A DNA stretch of 64,000 nucleotides. Origin: Liolophura sinensis (taxonomy: Eukaryota > Mollusca > Polyplacophora > Chitonida > Chitonidae). The DNA lies in assembly GCF_032854445.1 (NCBI RefSeq), contig NC_088300.1, positions 55,838,984-55,902,983 on the forward strand, read 5' to 3'. A program made the position numbers and the translations under genes. Below are positions 21,031 to 33,651 of the stretch, one piece after another; positions within the stretch are counted from its first letter, which is position 1, and each line of letters opens with the position of its first letter. The notes under the pieces are model-generated. The model worked only from the letters and a program-made list of their open reading frames with translations, had not been told where the DNA came from and did not search any database.

Positions 21031-22527
21031 CTAGCACTCGGCGTGAGAAGCACCACGGCAACGATCTAATCAACTCTAATCAACTTCTCCGGATAACAAC
21101 TTCATTCACCAACCTGTTTTCTTACCGGCTCTGTACTTAACAAGCGACAGTTTACATTAATCTTCGAAGATTTTAGAGATAGGCGCGGAAACGACCATAA
21201 AACGCTGAATGTGAGCGACAATGTGTGACTTTAACAGTTATGATAACAATATGACAAATGTGTGTCTGTGAGCGAAACCGGCTCGTACAGAACGAAATGC
21301 TGGATAGAGAGGTACGACTCTGTACAAACAGTGTGGGGTGACAGGTAAAGCTGTTGTGGCAAAAGGGCACAGACCAGTGTACAATGCAGTAAATGTCAAG
21401 GGGACAGAAAGTCACCGAAATACTCAGCGCTTGGCCTACACAAAATTACAGCTACGTCGAGTCGGAATGAATGGAGTCAAACTCAAGCGCACAGCATTGT
21501 CACATCAGAGTCATTAATTTCTCCAAACATTGTTATTGTTTGTAGTACTATAAGTAGCTCTTAAAGACTGTATGACTGATGTGTACCGTCTGACCGGATC
21601 TACATTTGACGCTGACCATACCTTTCGATAGTTCTCATAATATGCAGGTAAATTTGTAGCTCAACGAAACAACGAGTTGAGACGTTTTGTGTGGTCAAAA
21701 GATAATGATCTATATTAAAAGAAATCACGAAGTCTCACTGTAAAGATTAATGTAATATCCGCGCGGCAATTTTTGATGAGATGTATAGGTAAGGTATACA
21801 TAACCTGTAACCCAAATACCTTCCTTAATATTATTAATATATGTACTCGTGTAACAGGAGCCAATGGTTGTGTACAGCCACCATCGAGGTGGGAATGTAG
21901 ACGCATCGTGTTGAATGAAATAGCTACGCTGGATATAGAACGGTTGCATTCAAAGCGCAACAGCTATAAATATACGTACGATTTAGTGACCAAGAACAAT
22001 CCTTGCGTCTTCCCGGCATCATTTGAAAACTGTAGACTGCTCATTTTTTGTAAGATTTTGTCTTAAATTCTCACTTTATATACCTCTTTTTTTCTTGCTT
22101 TGCTTTGAACGTTGTTTCAGAAATTTGTCTTGCGATTACTGGCCGGGGACTGAACATTTTGGTCGACCATTTTCGTATACAAATACCTGTTACTACACCG
22201 TGATATGACATGAATATCTACAATGAATAATGACAAGAATATACAAGTCTGTTATATCAGATGACTGAAAAGATGAAAAGACGTCCATGTGAGATTGTGA
22301 AGAACGTGTGTGGTTCACGCAGTTGTGTGTATAAGTACGAATGCCAAACATTAATCCAGATGATCACCCGTTTCCCCTTTCACCAGTTTATGTCATGTCA
22401 TGTATCGGACAATATTTGTTAACACACACGATTACTTTGGGTATTACATTAAGAGACTTTTTGTTCCGTTTTAGAAGAATGTAATAAAGCCGACCTTGGT
22501 AACAAAAGGTTCAACAGAAATGTCAGG
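21031..22527. other. Gene-free stretch
   Basis: Short overlapping frames at 21715-22066 on both strands look like chance. Nothing else recognised. Confidence 0.4.
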
Positions 22528-22740
22528 ATGGCGCAGAAGGTTGAGTACATTAAAGCTGGTTTGAATTCCAACAAAAGTTTTCTCTCCGATCTGAGATATT
22601 ACCCACAGAAATACATGTTTTTTCACGTGCAGCTTGTGTGTTTAAGAAATAAAGGGATATCGGTTCAAACCTATTTTATTTTTGGAATGTTCATTGGCAG
22701 ATACCATAGCTGGGTTGCTGTGGACCACACCTTGAAGTGA
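22528..22740 (+). CDS. Unrecognised small ATG frame
   Basis: A 70-codon frame starts MAQKVEYIKAGLNSNK with a good context (CAGGATGGC) and ends with TGA after VAVDHTLK. It is rich in Phe, Tyr and Val near the end. No domain, signal peptide or splice site backs it, and I list it only because of its start context. Confidence 0.13.
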   Translation: MAQKVEYIKAGLNSNKSFLSDLRYYPQKYMFFHVQLVCLRNKGISVQTYFIFGMFIGRYHSWVAVDHTLK

Positions 22741-25700
22741 TAACGCCTTGCCCCGCGGCGTTCCCTTCCAGACATTGCTGGCTGATCGACTAGGGGACAG
22801 TCGGCTTGCAGTCAAGCGGTGGGGACGCGAGGAAACGTTGTGTACCCTCACCCTCCAACACGTCTAACAGACACGTCTTAACGCCGTTGTCACTGGTGCC
22901 TCATGATGGATGCTGTGTTATCTCGACTTTACTAGAACCACGTGTTACTCTTAAACTACCGAACGAACGGTTCTGTTTTAAATTCCTTTACATGAAGACA
23001 TCAAAATGGAAGTCACTAAAAACATTGACAAATGGTTTCACTTAGGCATGGTGCGGTATAAAATGGGCGGTGCTGTTCCCAGTTATTGTTATGGTTAAAT
23101 TCGCAATCCTGGTTGAATGGTTGGTTACGTCATTGTTGTGTGAAAGCCGTAAAACAACCTGGCAGCTATTGTTTTCCAGCTGAGGGGAATTGTTCACTTA
23201 GAGGGCTCAACAACAACGCATGTTCACTGGGTCTGATAGTGGGTCTGAGGGATGTAGGAGAGATCTTCTAGGACCCAGATAAGAAAATATGTCGTTATTA
23301 GCCACGTAATACTGGGGCATACCTAAAGCTTTAAACCCACTGGACTGTTCATAGATTCAATAAAGGTGCTAACCACGAACATACTTCAAATAATGGTGCA
23401 CAAACGTTAGGAAAACAGTTTAACAGGATAGTCAAAAAGCTTTTACTATGACAATGGTGAGCGAATTAGCATTCACTTGATAAATGCAGACTGGAACAGA
23501 TTAAGGGTAGGCTGATTAGCGCTTAGCAACAATATTAATTCCTCCAATAACAGTAGAGTAATACTGCTGCATTTCTTTCCGCACACCGGATAAAGCCAGG
23601 AGACAATACGAAACCCATACTAATATATTCAGCCTGAAGTAAAGGAAGTAATTATTTTGTGATTTAATAGATTCTGATGGGTTCTACTGGCCGCTGTTAT
23701 TGAGAAGTTACTCGGCTTTTTGCTTAAATAGTAAAGATGTAGAAAATTATTCCAAACAGCACAGTTCCATGTTTCTATGATGTTTATGTTAATTGAAGCT
23801 TTTCTAATACCCGCGTTATTACTTTATAACCTAAAAAAACATGCTTCACCTCGTGCCAAGCAGAAGAAACCCGTTCTTCGGCATATTTCGTTGAATACAA
23901 CAAACCACTGATCACTTAATGAGGTTCCAAAGTGGTTTCAGCACTTGCTCCGAAGCGCACGCATTCGAATTTCCGAACGGTCCAATGGGAGATTTTTCCA
24001 GTACAATCTAATAGCTCAACAATGCTGGAACATGTGGAGAACACCAATCAGACAAAGACATCCACCTTGCAAGTGAAATGAGTTTTAAAAGGTAACTTGT
24101 TGGCTAACTATACATTTACCAGTAATTTTGTTGTCAAACTCACGGTTGTTTCATTTAGCACATTTGATGTATTTACTAAATGAACCTTGTATCCTGGGTT
24201 CGGAGATACATAAATTTCGCGGCTTGGTGAGTCGTAACTGATGAAATTGAACGAAATTTATGTTATTATGACAACTGTTCGGATAAGATGTTTCTTTTAT
24301 CATTACCTTGGATATGCCACAGTGATGTCCTTGGTGGAGCAGAAGGAGCACAACACCTGTCTGAGATGATCTAGAAACCAGACACTGCCATGGCTATAGG
24401 GCCACAATCGTTAGGACAAGTGCCACAGTCATTCAAGGTATCGGTCATCCTTTAGAATAACAAAAACGAACAAAAAACACAAAACAAAAACAACAAAGAA
24501 CAATTCAAAACAATGGGCATGATAAATACTTGGCTCAGTTTATTTATCTGTTACACCTGTGCCTTTTTCACATTTTTCACACGTATACATGTTTCAAATA
24601 AATAAACAATAAAATAAACATAAAGGAATCATGCAGTTTAGGGTCATGCACCATAGGATGGTTGTTGGTGTTTGCCAAAGTTTCATCTTGGGCATTTTAT
24701 GTGTTGATGTTCTATGTTGCTCTTGGCACTAAACCCTCATCAAGTATAAATGGATGTACGGTCTGGCATATATATTAACTAAAACTCTATCGAAGAACGT
24801 ACACAAAGTTCCTTGGTCTGCATGGAACAGATGTGCAGAAACGCCAGTAGCGGGGCTTTTCTCAAAGCATGGCATTCAGTTGAATAAACTACCCCTGTTT
24901 CGCTAGGTGACAAGTGAGATGTACCAACTACGCTAGCTGTGGGTTTTAGTACGATGAATGGCTACAAAGACTCGCACTAATAGCATATACGGATATCCCG
25001 GTACGGATTGAGATCTGAAGTAAAAAAATTATTCCGATTCCGACTGCGCATCTTCTAATCAAATTCTTCCGTATTTTGGGAGATTGTTTAATTGTTTGGT
25101 TGTTTACTTCGTTTTCTATTTTTTAAACAACGATTCTGATTAGTACTACAAGTAAAAGGTTTTAACCAGGTGCTACTTTGTATCTATATAAGTTAATCAA
25201 TACGTCGTAATCATAACGTCCCGTTATCATATCTGACCTGAATGAGATTGGGGTGTATAATTATTATTGGGGTGTAGAGAGATTATAGATTATAGATTAT
25301 AGAACTTTATAGAATAGCGTGACTCAAGACTTGGGTACGGATTTCACTCATTTCTCCAGAACACTCTTTACGTATTTCCATTATCTTGAAAACTGCTGAT
25401 TTCTTGTACTTTGTATACTTTCTTAGTTCTTTGGTGGTTTGTTTTGAGCGTTGTTTTGGGGAATTGGCCTTGTGATTATTGACATGGAATGTCGAATTTG
25501 GAGGATGAGTTGTACACGAATGTCTGTTTTAAATGTCTGGATTCTTGCTGCTTTGTCGAGACGTGTGTCGTACTTATATTATCGGCATGTCATATCCCAG
25601 CGTAACACTGTCGTCTGTATATCATCCGTGAATCGTATTTTTCCGATGACGGCTTTCTCCACCTCTAAGAACATGTTTCCGTTTTGCTCGATTTTGTCAT

Positions 25701-28700
25701 CACACCCTTGCAAATGAAGTAAAAAAAATTGCTATTGAACTGACAGTATCGAATCAGCCCATTTCATCACCAAATGTCAGGGTAATGTAAGAACTCAATC
25801 CGACCATTTCCTGTCTCATCCGTATCAGTTTTTAGATGCTTGTCACAGTTCATCACATGTAGCCAGTGCCAGCTGTACCTGTGGTCTATATCAAAGTGAC
25901 TGCAAACAGCCCACGGCATAACAGATCACTCCGATAAAAAGGTGCCTTTGTTGTTCTCTTTTTGAAGAAGCCAAAAAACGTTCTCACTCCTTCAGTCATT
26001 CGACAGGTTTAACCTTGAGTTGAAAAAGCTTACCTCGTTCAATTGAAGTTTTAGAAAGGCTATCCATGTAATATGCCAGAAGGCCACCCCGACATTAACA
26101 ATCGTCCTGTCTGTCAATATTTCAATGAACGTGCCCTCTATCTTCTTGTAGTCCAAATGGCCTTCCATACCATCACACGACCAACTGTGGATAGTTTTGT
26201 GTGCCATCGTCTGATCTCAGATCTCGTGATTCCTTTTTATGCAAGACTATTTTGATTGTCCCATTAGAAGACGGTCACAAAGGCATGCTTATCGAACCTA
26301 TCCTGTTTATAGTTAAGAACCACTTTTAAAACTTTTGTCAGATTTTTCGTAACCTTCTTGTTTCGTTTCCCACTAGGAGACAATGCGATTTACAAGTAAA
26401 TTTATTAATAAAAAAATCTTAAGAAGTTTTGTGAAAGTGAGAGGCGCCTTGTTACCTTTTAAGCATTTACATGGACAATAAAAATAATACTCTATCTGGG
26501 GTAAGTTGACAAGAGACCAAATTTCACCGGTGTGTACAGTTCAAATGTGACCAGTTGCAACCGTCACACTTTCGTTGGCGCCGTCGTTTTGCTCTAAGAC
26601 TCTGAACTTTAGTATTTTACGTTGACCAACAAGGACGGAGCCCTGCATTTGGTGTTATAATTCCAACAGGATATGGCGTGAAATGCTGACTAAATGTTAA
26701 CTGACCAGAGAAATATTTTTGCCAAAGTTTACTGTATAGTTATCGTATAACACTGAAACAGCTTAGTTCACAGGGGAAAGTGTAACAATGTCAGCCAAAA
26801 ATTATTTTTCTTAAAATATATAATTAAGGGCACTTTCAATGATATAAAATGCACTACTTTCATTTAGTAGTTAGCCAAGTGGTAAAAGATAACAGTGAGG
26901 CTCGAAGAGATTTACAGTGTCCCTGGAATTTATGATGTACTTTCATCCCGCAAATAATTAGGTGACCTACCTGACTAAGAAATGCATGTAAACGTTACTT
27001 GACTCACGTGACTCATCCATTACGTGGATCAGTGGACAGAACTTCTGTGAGGGACTCGTCAAGGTAAGTGGAAATTATGGAGGGAGATCCAAATGCGTGC
27101 CATGCTGGAGAATAGTTAATGAGTAAAATCGGCTCATGGGCAGTACTTGAGTGCCCGGCACTCTCTGAATCGCCGAGAAATGTATCACTTATAGGTACGA
27201 GGCGCACACGACATGTTGATCGATGTTAACCGGCTTAAGTCCTGTTCATCACTTTTGGCCATTTGTTTTACACAAGCCACACCGGTTAAAACAAAACGAT
27301 CAATCCTGGTTCCCTGTCATCTTGTCACCGGGGGCCAAAGTCTCCTCATTAACATATCGTTAGTGTTCTTACCGAGAGGTCTGGGTCGGTTGACATCGTA
27401 CACGCCAGTCACGACCTGGTATGAACCAGAGATGGCGGATTGATCTATGACGAGCAGCCAGCTGTATGAGGTCACGCCTTAATCATTGGTCATGGGCAGG
27501 TATATGGACACTACAACTAGTTCCTCCGTCATCGTGTGCGAAGGTGATATCTCTTTGTTACAGGATTTTCTAACTGTCGAATAATATTTTATGAACGACC
27601 TCAATGTCAAGCAAAGCCATAAATGTTTGTTAGACTTTGAAAATATAATAATTCACCGCATTACCCATCACGGTAAAAACGCTTACAAATTGGTCACCGT
27701 GCTACCCCAAGAAAGGGTTTTCAGATACTTTGTGTATTCTAAAAAGCGATTTTATCAGAATTATTTGGCGCCTAATACTCTCTGGGCCGTCCAATGTACA
27801 ATGTACACCAGAATGGCAAACTGACTGCAGGGCAATTCAAACTATTTGAATAATGTTTCCAACATGTAGGGTTATTTCAGTGGCTTTGCTGTCTATGCCT
27901 CCTGGTTACATCATATACACTTGTTACATCATATACACTGGGGCTAATCACACCTGTCCTCCCCCCACCTCACCTCTTCTGCACAAGGCACCAGCCAGTG
28001 CACCAGCATCTTTTGAAACTGAATCTTGCCCAGATCCTTACCCCCCTCAACCAGTGTACTAGGGCTGTGTACTATGGGGTATGAAGATGCCGCTGTGAAG
28101 CGGTGTGCGTGATACCACCCTTATGATGAAATTATCTCTGATGTTTCAGACTGTGCAAATGTATAAATAGCAGCTAAAAGCACAAACTCCCTGGCAAAAA
28201 ATTCCGAAATGGTTTCTGCTTTATGAGTTATATGCTATACCATCAAAACATAACGCCAGTCTATAAAGCACCTGATTCAGCCAACGCCTCGTAAATAACT
28301 CTAGAGCCTACCGCATCCAGGAAAATACTCTGATATTTTAGGTAACGACTCAGTGTGCTTCTGATGGCCGTTTCTGAGTTAATTCTGCCTGGTTACGAAT
28401 GACAGAGTCCACCTGTGGACCCTCGACCAGGGGGTACGCTTTGTACACCGATTTAATAATGACCAGGCAGGTTGTGGCGCTGATTTGGAACTGGTCAGGG
28501 AAGAAAGCAGGCAGTATGTAGTAATGGTCAAGCCGTACCAAACCTGTTCGACAGCTGTTCCCTCGTAGTTAGGCTATAACCCTGCCAGCTGAAAGGGGAA
28601 GCATCTTTTCACTTTCCTGGCACCATCATTCAACATCATAATTAGTCTACCACACACTTCAAAACCGACCTCTCTCAAATTGGTTTAGACATCTCAATCT

Positions 28701-28756
28701 GCATTCTGGCCTGCAAGTTCAGCTTTCCAAATGTTCCGTCAGTTCTTTTCTTACAG
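22741..28756. other. Gene-free stretch, about 6 kb
   Basis: No supported gene. Items seen: a TATAAAAT at about 23055; an (AGATTAT)n microsatellite at 25280-25302; a strong donor-like GTCAAG|GTAAGT at 27066 without a usable acceptor; an ATG frame at 27591-27824 beginning MNDLNVKQSHKC; and two copies of an 18-bp unit (GTTACATCATATACACTT) at about 27905-27940. Confidence 0.35.
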
Positions 28757-28882
28757 AAATCTTCATTGACCTCCCCATCTTACTTCGCCAGGAATTCTTC
28801 GAATACGGACAAATAGTAACTGCAGTGTATCCCTCTAGCAGGCCTTCAATGGGCTTGCTCTTTGATTTTCGCATAAATCAGT
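28757..28882 (+). CDS. Possible internal coding exon, unrecognised
   Basis: A strong acceptor (CAGTTCTTTTCTTACAG, ending at 28756) and a strong donor (CAGT|GTAAGTATT at 28882/28883) bound 126 bases. One frame is open throughout: IFIDLPILLRQEFFEYG, then QIVTAVYPSSRPSMGLL and FDFRINQ. Both flanking introns would be phase 1, the symmetric arrangement common in extracellular modules. The residues look protein-like, but I cannot name the family or find neighbouring exons, and the other two frames contain stops. Still compatible with chance. Confidence 0.3.
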
Positions 28883-28997
28883 GTAAGTATTCTTCGTTTT
28901 TTTTTTTTATCTCTTTTCCCATTATCGTCATAGTGCTGCTTCACTGATAGCATCATGTCCATAAGACACTACATGACACCCCATCCAGGCACAATAT
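28883..28997. other. Short gene-free spacer
   Basis: T-rich; no feature. Confidence 0.3.
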
Positions 28998-29110
28998 GAT
29001 AAATCTAAGCGTTATGCCCGACATTTGTATAACACTCGTCAACCACGAAGGGGTCTTCCAAGTTGATAATCGCCACACCAGTGGCCAATGGAACTATGTA
29101 AGAAATGGCT
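28998..29110 (+). repeat. Unclassified dispersed repeat, copy B
   Basis: The core CCGACATTTGTATAACACTC then GTCAACCACGAAGGGG lies at about 29018-29053. It is followed by TTCCAAGTTGATAATCGC, which is shared with copy C (GTTCCGTAAAGTCGATAATCGC), and by ATGTAAGAAAT, also shared with C. Confidence 0.65.
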
Positions 29111-29438
29111 GAATACAAACCTGACCTAAACAGACTTAAATCAAGGCGTCGTATCAGACCAATCATGAAACAAAATGAACGTTACCGTTCAGAAAGATTC
29201 CCCCGTGCCATCCCCAACCCAACCCCTACTTACATACACACTTGCATGCACATAAAACTCAAAACAGTACGAAGAAAGTATGTACAAGATAATAACTTAC
29301 AACAGATTCGTATAAAGAGAAGCAGTCAAGAGTTAATTAAAATATTAATCTCAGCATAGCGGCCCTTATATTATCATTGATGTACTGATGTATACAGCCC
29401 TATTGCAGGGATATGCGCAATTTAACACAATAATGAAA

Positions 29439-29454
29439 CAGAGCTTCGGCTCTG
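29439..29454. other. Perfect UUCG-type hairpin
   Basis: CAGAGC-TTCG-GCTCTG forms a six-base-pair stem with a TTCG loop. It has no run of T after it and no gene context, so no function is proposed. Confidence 0.4.
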
Positions 29455-29587
29455 AATCATATTCATTGTAAAACAAGAAATGTAGTCTTTTGTGTTTGAT
29501 GTGATATCGTTGACATACTGGTTTTTGAAGTCATATAACTTGTAAGTTATGTAAAATTGATTAATGTCATCACAAAGCACAGAGGAT

Positions 29588-29778
29588 CTAATAAATATAA
29601 GCGTCAAGTCCGACATTCCTATACCATTCGTAGTCCGTAAAGGGCGTTCCGTAAAGTCGATAATCGCAAGATCCATTTTCACAACAACGTTTAACACTAA
29701 CTCCCGAAGACAAAGGTATGTAAGAAATTATACAAATAAGAAATAAAGCCGGTAACACACAAGAGAGAAGCGGTCATC
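29588..29778 (+). repeat. Unclassified dispersed repeat, copy C
   Basis: The core CCGACATTCCTATACCATTC lies near 29610, preceded by ATAAATATAAGCGT as in copies A and B. A downstream block with CAAAGGTATGTAAGAAAT, AATAAAGCCGGTAAC and AGAGAAGCGGTCATC extends the match to about 190 bases. Copies B and C are about 590 bases apart in the same orientation. Confidence 0.65.
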
Positions 29779-32700
29779 AGTTTTCAATGATGCCGGGCAG
29801 ACAATGAATATTCCAGGCATGATCACTTGTCCATCGTCGTGCAGTCAGAATTATTTTGTTACGGTTCTTAGGCTGGCAGTTAAGCATACACTGCGATTTC
29901 TTCGCAACAACTACTAACTCCTTGGACTGCTTGAACCCGACTGGACATTTCCCCAAATATGTGGAGGGAATTGAAATCAGTTAGTCGGTGGTTTTCTCGA
30001 CCATTTTGTACACAGCATAACTCAGACTCAGAAATGTCCAGGTTTATTAACGGTCGGGAGGCAAACCTCTAAGAATGATACTTCTCAACTGGGCCCTAAT
30101 TGAATTTGATAGCACCCCTGGTGCATGGGACCAAGAGGCCGGTGTTCCTGGGGCGAACCCGTCTCCACCTTACCGGTTGGGCACGGAGCCCACGGCCTAA
30201 GACATACTCAAGGAAATTTCCGGACCATTGGAGGAGGCCAATAAATGTCACATTTATAAATATTCCATATACAGACGAGTGATGACGAGTTGCGTTGTTT
30301 ATGCAAGCCTCGGTTAAGGCATCTCTCTATAGAAGACATTTATACGGTCACGTGTAATGCCAAGAAATGAGCACGGATCAGTTAGAAGTCCTGTACGAGG
30401 CATGTTTGAAAATAACCCTGCACATCCTTATTTTGGCCCATTTTGTGCGTTGAATTAAAGTTGCAAGTTTGAAAAGATGTTTAATTATTCATAGGTAACT
30501 ACAAGTAACTCCGAAAATTTATATATAGCTTAGGATATCTATAGCCAATGTGACCACTGAAAAACAGTTGGCCTGTGTTTCAATTTTTTGGAACATTGAA
30601 TACATTGAATGAATTATTATGGCTTAACGCTACGTTGCCAATATTTGAGCCTTATCGTGGCGACGCACGCACTGAATGCATAGTTATAATATCTGGAAGT
30701 CACGCAGTTACGGAGGATAATCTTGGGGCCTCATTGCCCAAAGACTGGTCGGGTAGATTGCAACCACAATTTCGACACAACTAATGTTCAAGTAAAGAAA
30801 CTTGTACCAGCGTCCGGAGTGTGCAGGATTCCTAGTGTCGGTCTTTGTTTCGGCCGCCTGGGTGAGAAAGGCGGTGCGTCCCGAGGGACAGCATCTGGCT
30901 CTCATCGCCTGTCTGCGTGTCGCTGTATGGAGGAGAAAAGTGCGAGAAATGCTTTCATGCCCACAGTTTATTAATACAGTCCGTTAACAAAAGGCCACAG
31001 AAGTTTTTGTTAGTCTTTCTGGAGGTCGATAGCTACAGAGACAACATACTGTTTGTCTATTAAACCATATAATTTTCGTATATTTATAACCCATTTAGTG
31101 TCATCCAATACCGCATTATGTTCCAGTGGAATGACTTTTTTGACAGCAAACATTAGTAATCTGGTTACCCGGGTTATTATATCCCATTGCAAATAGCCAT
31201 TTTTGAAAAGAAAATTCCGCCAGGACAAAAGAAGGAATTTTTTGCAGCACAGTTTACAAACAATGTCAGGATTTATTTTCGTTCCAAGACTACTGTACTA
31301 TTGAAAAAACATACCTTGTGGTGTTTTTAGTGAACAAAATTCTTATTTAAGTGCTAAAACTTGAGTTGCCTTCAGCTCTGTCCATAAAGTCAACAAGGTT
31401 ACCAAAGGATTGTCGTGAATCTGTCAACTGCAAACACGACAACCTCCGAACAATTTCCGCCAAGACCTTACTCAGTCAAAATGCTCAGAACGTCTGAGCG
31501 TCTGCCGTGTGTCGCGTCAATGCGGTGCCCAACGCATTTTACCAGAGCTTCTGGAAAAACATCGTTACGACGATAAATCCAACCGAATTATTTGACGCCA
31601 TTTTTGCTACGATATCCGTGCTCTCCAACAATATAATGTAACCTTCAAGCCGATATGTAACATTGGCAAGACTGGTTGATGTTTAGTTGCAGGGTAATTG
31701 TCGACGATTCGTTAAGCTCAGATGACGATAACACCTTTTCCCAGTTTACCTCGATCTGTTACTGCACATTTGGGTGAGGTCACTTCGTTTCAAAACAGCT
31801 TCTTAGGATGTTTCATGTTTGTTTGAAATGAAAATGTTGCAAATGTTAAAAAAGTCTTAACCATGCAATCACTGGCCTTCAGCAATTAAATGTAATATTT
31901 GTGTAATAATTTGGGGTAACAAAATGCCAAGAAGTTAAGGAAGCTGTCCTATACACATGTAACTGCTGAGCACCTTAGCGATCTATTTTCAACTCATGTG
32001 TCGTATGAGACCGGGAGCCAATCCGGCGAAGCCTTTCGTGGCTCCATGATAAACATTTTGAAACCTCATCACAGTATTTAGTTTTTCGTACTGGAAGCTG
32101 AAACCCTAACACATTTGTCTTTCGTTCAAATTTATGAGGTAGTCAATCTTTAGTTGCAAAAGACCAAAAATAACCTCTACATTCGTAAGCCATAACCTCT
32201 AAAGGTTTGTCAGAAATGGCGTTATGCAATCGGTACCAAATACGTGATGGCTTGGTTATAGATAACATGTCGTGTAGAAGTCTTAACCTTCTTGTCTAGA
32301 TTCGGCCACAGGCTGAAGTTATACAAGCCATGTCAACCCTAATGATCGATGGATACACTTTCTTACCGCCTGTTACCAGTTCATCATGTCCCTCTGCTAA
32401 CTCTCTCAAAATGTCGGAGCTGGCTTATGTAAAATGATGCCTGTCTGGCATCAATCGATGGTGTTGCCAATCTTAGCAAGGCTATGTGACGTACAAGGCG
32501 TGACCAACAAACACATGATACTAGTATACCAAGAAATACATACTTAAAGTGTGTCCGGTGACTAAAGTATCGCTAATTATTTAAAACAATAGAAGGGAGT
32601 TTCGGGCTGAAGTTGGCTTGAGAGAGTGCCAGGCCTTCGCCATCTGCCGGTAGTGTTGGGCTGTATCCATTTTGGTATTTGGGTGGAATGTTTAACCAAG

Positions 32701-33589
32701 AGCTCGGCATTGCTGAGTGTGACACGTCTTTTGTTCTTTCCATTTGTCAACCAAATGAATGCTCCGTAAGGAAATGGGCGATATCATTGTGTAGTTAAAA
32801 TTAACTAAATGGGACATGAAAAGGCAGTGGCAAAATCAAAGTAAATCTCTTGTAACAACATGCCTTGTGGGCATGTCCTGTGATGACTTAATATGTGGAA
32901 CACGCTGACAAATGGGACAAATGTGTGGTAAACTGGAATCTGTAGAATAAAGTCACAGGGCAAACAGACTTAACGCTGTCTTGAAAAGAAATCAGATGCC
33001 AATCAGAAAACGATGGCATCATGTCTTTTTTGTTACAATTTAGGCTACAATTAGGCATACCTATATACTGCGTCTTGTATTGGACAGCAGTTCGTCACAA
33101 CTTTTTGTACCGTTGATAAACTTTAATGATGTCTTTAGGCTATGGAAAAGCAGTGGTAAACTTACCTCGGCCTCATAACTCAACATTGTTGTATACCCTA
33201 TAATACTTATACTTTGCGTCGACAATGGAAGGTGGTCTCAGCACAAATATATATTCAAAATAACGTTACTTTTTATTTTATCATTATGTTCACAGATATT
33301 TAAGCATATATCTTTGCACTGAATTGTATCTGGATACCAACCATCAACAGTTACTTATCTCGTTGTCTGCAGGCCATGTTGCATTACACTGACAATTTAC
33401 GCCAGCTATACTGTCGTTCGAACGATACAACATGAATTTAACTGCAATGTGTTTTGAAACATACATGTTAAACAAAATTAAAAATTAGGAATTTATACAA
33501 CATGAACCAAATCTAAGAAAATGATTTCATTCAAATGATCTTAGCTAAAAAATAATGGGCTAAATAACCACAATTATAACATTTTTAAT
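29779..33589. other. Gene-free stretch, about 3.8 kb
   Basis: No supported gene or known repeat. Locally GC-richer at 30780-30960, where short frames overlap on several strands. Confidence 0.4.
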
Positions 33590-33651
33590 GTATTTATTTG
33601 ATTGGTGTTTTGAGCCTTACTGGTATTTCACTTGTACGGCCGTGGTAACAT
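33590..33651 (-). mobile_element. SINE tail fragment, minus orientation
   Basis: The plus strand reads TGTATTTATTTGATTGGTG, then TTTTGAGCC..ACTGGTATTTCACTTGTACGGCCG. This is the reversed tail of the tRNA-derived SINE family (compare 9095-9150). All upstream parts are lost. Confidence 0.6.

Noticed and set aside
23050-23180. TATAAAAT followed 35 bases later by an ATG and a short hydrophobic peptide
   Set aside because: The ATG lies at or before the expected transcription start for that TATA box, and the frame stops after about 30 codons.
27013-27207. Strong donor GTCAAG|GTAAGT at 27066 suggesting an exon
   Set aside because: The open frame before it is only about 24 codons and begins without an acceptor; no partner exon found.
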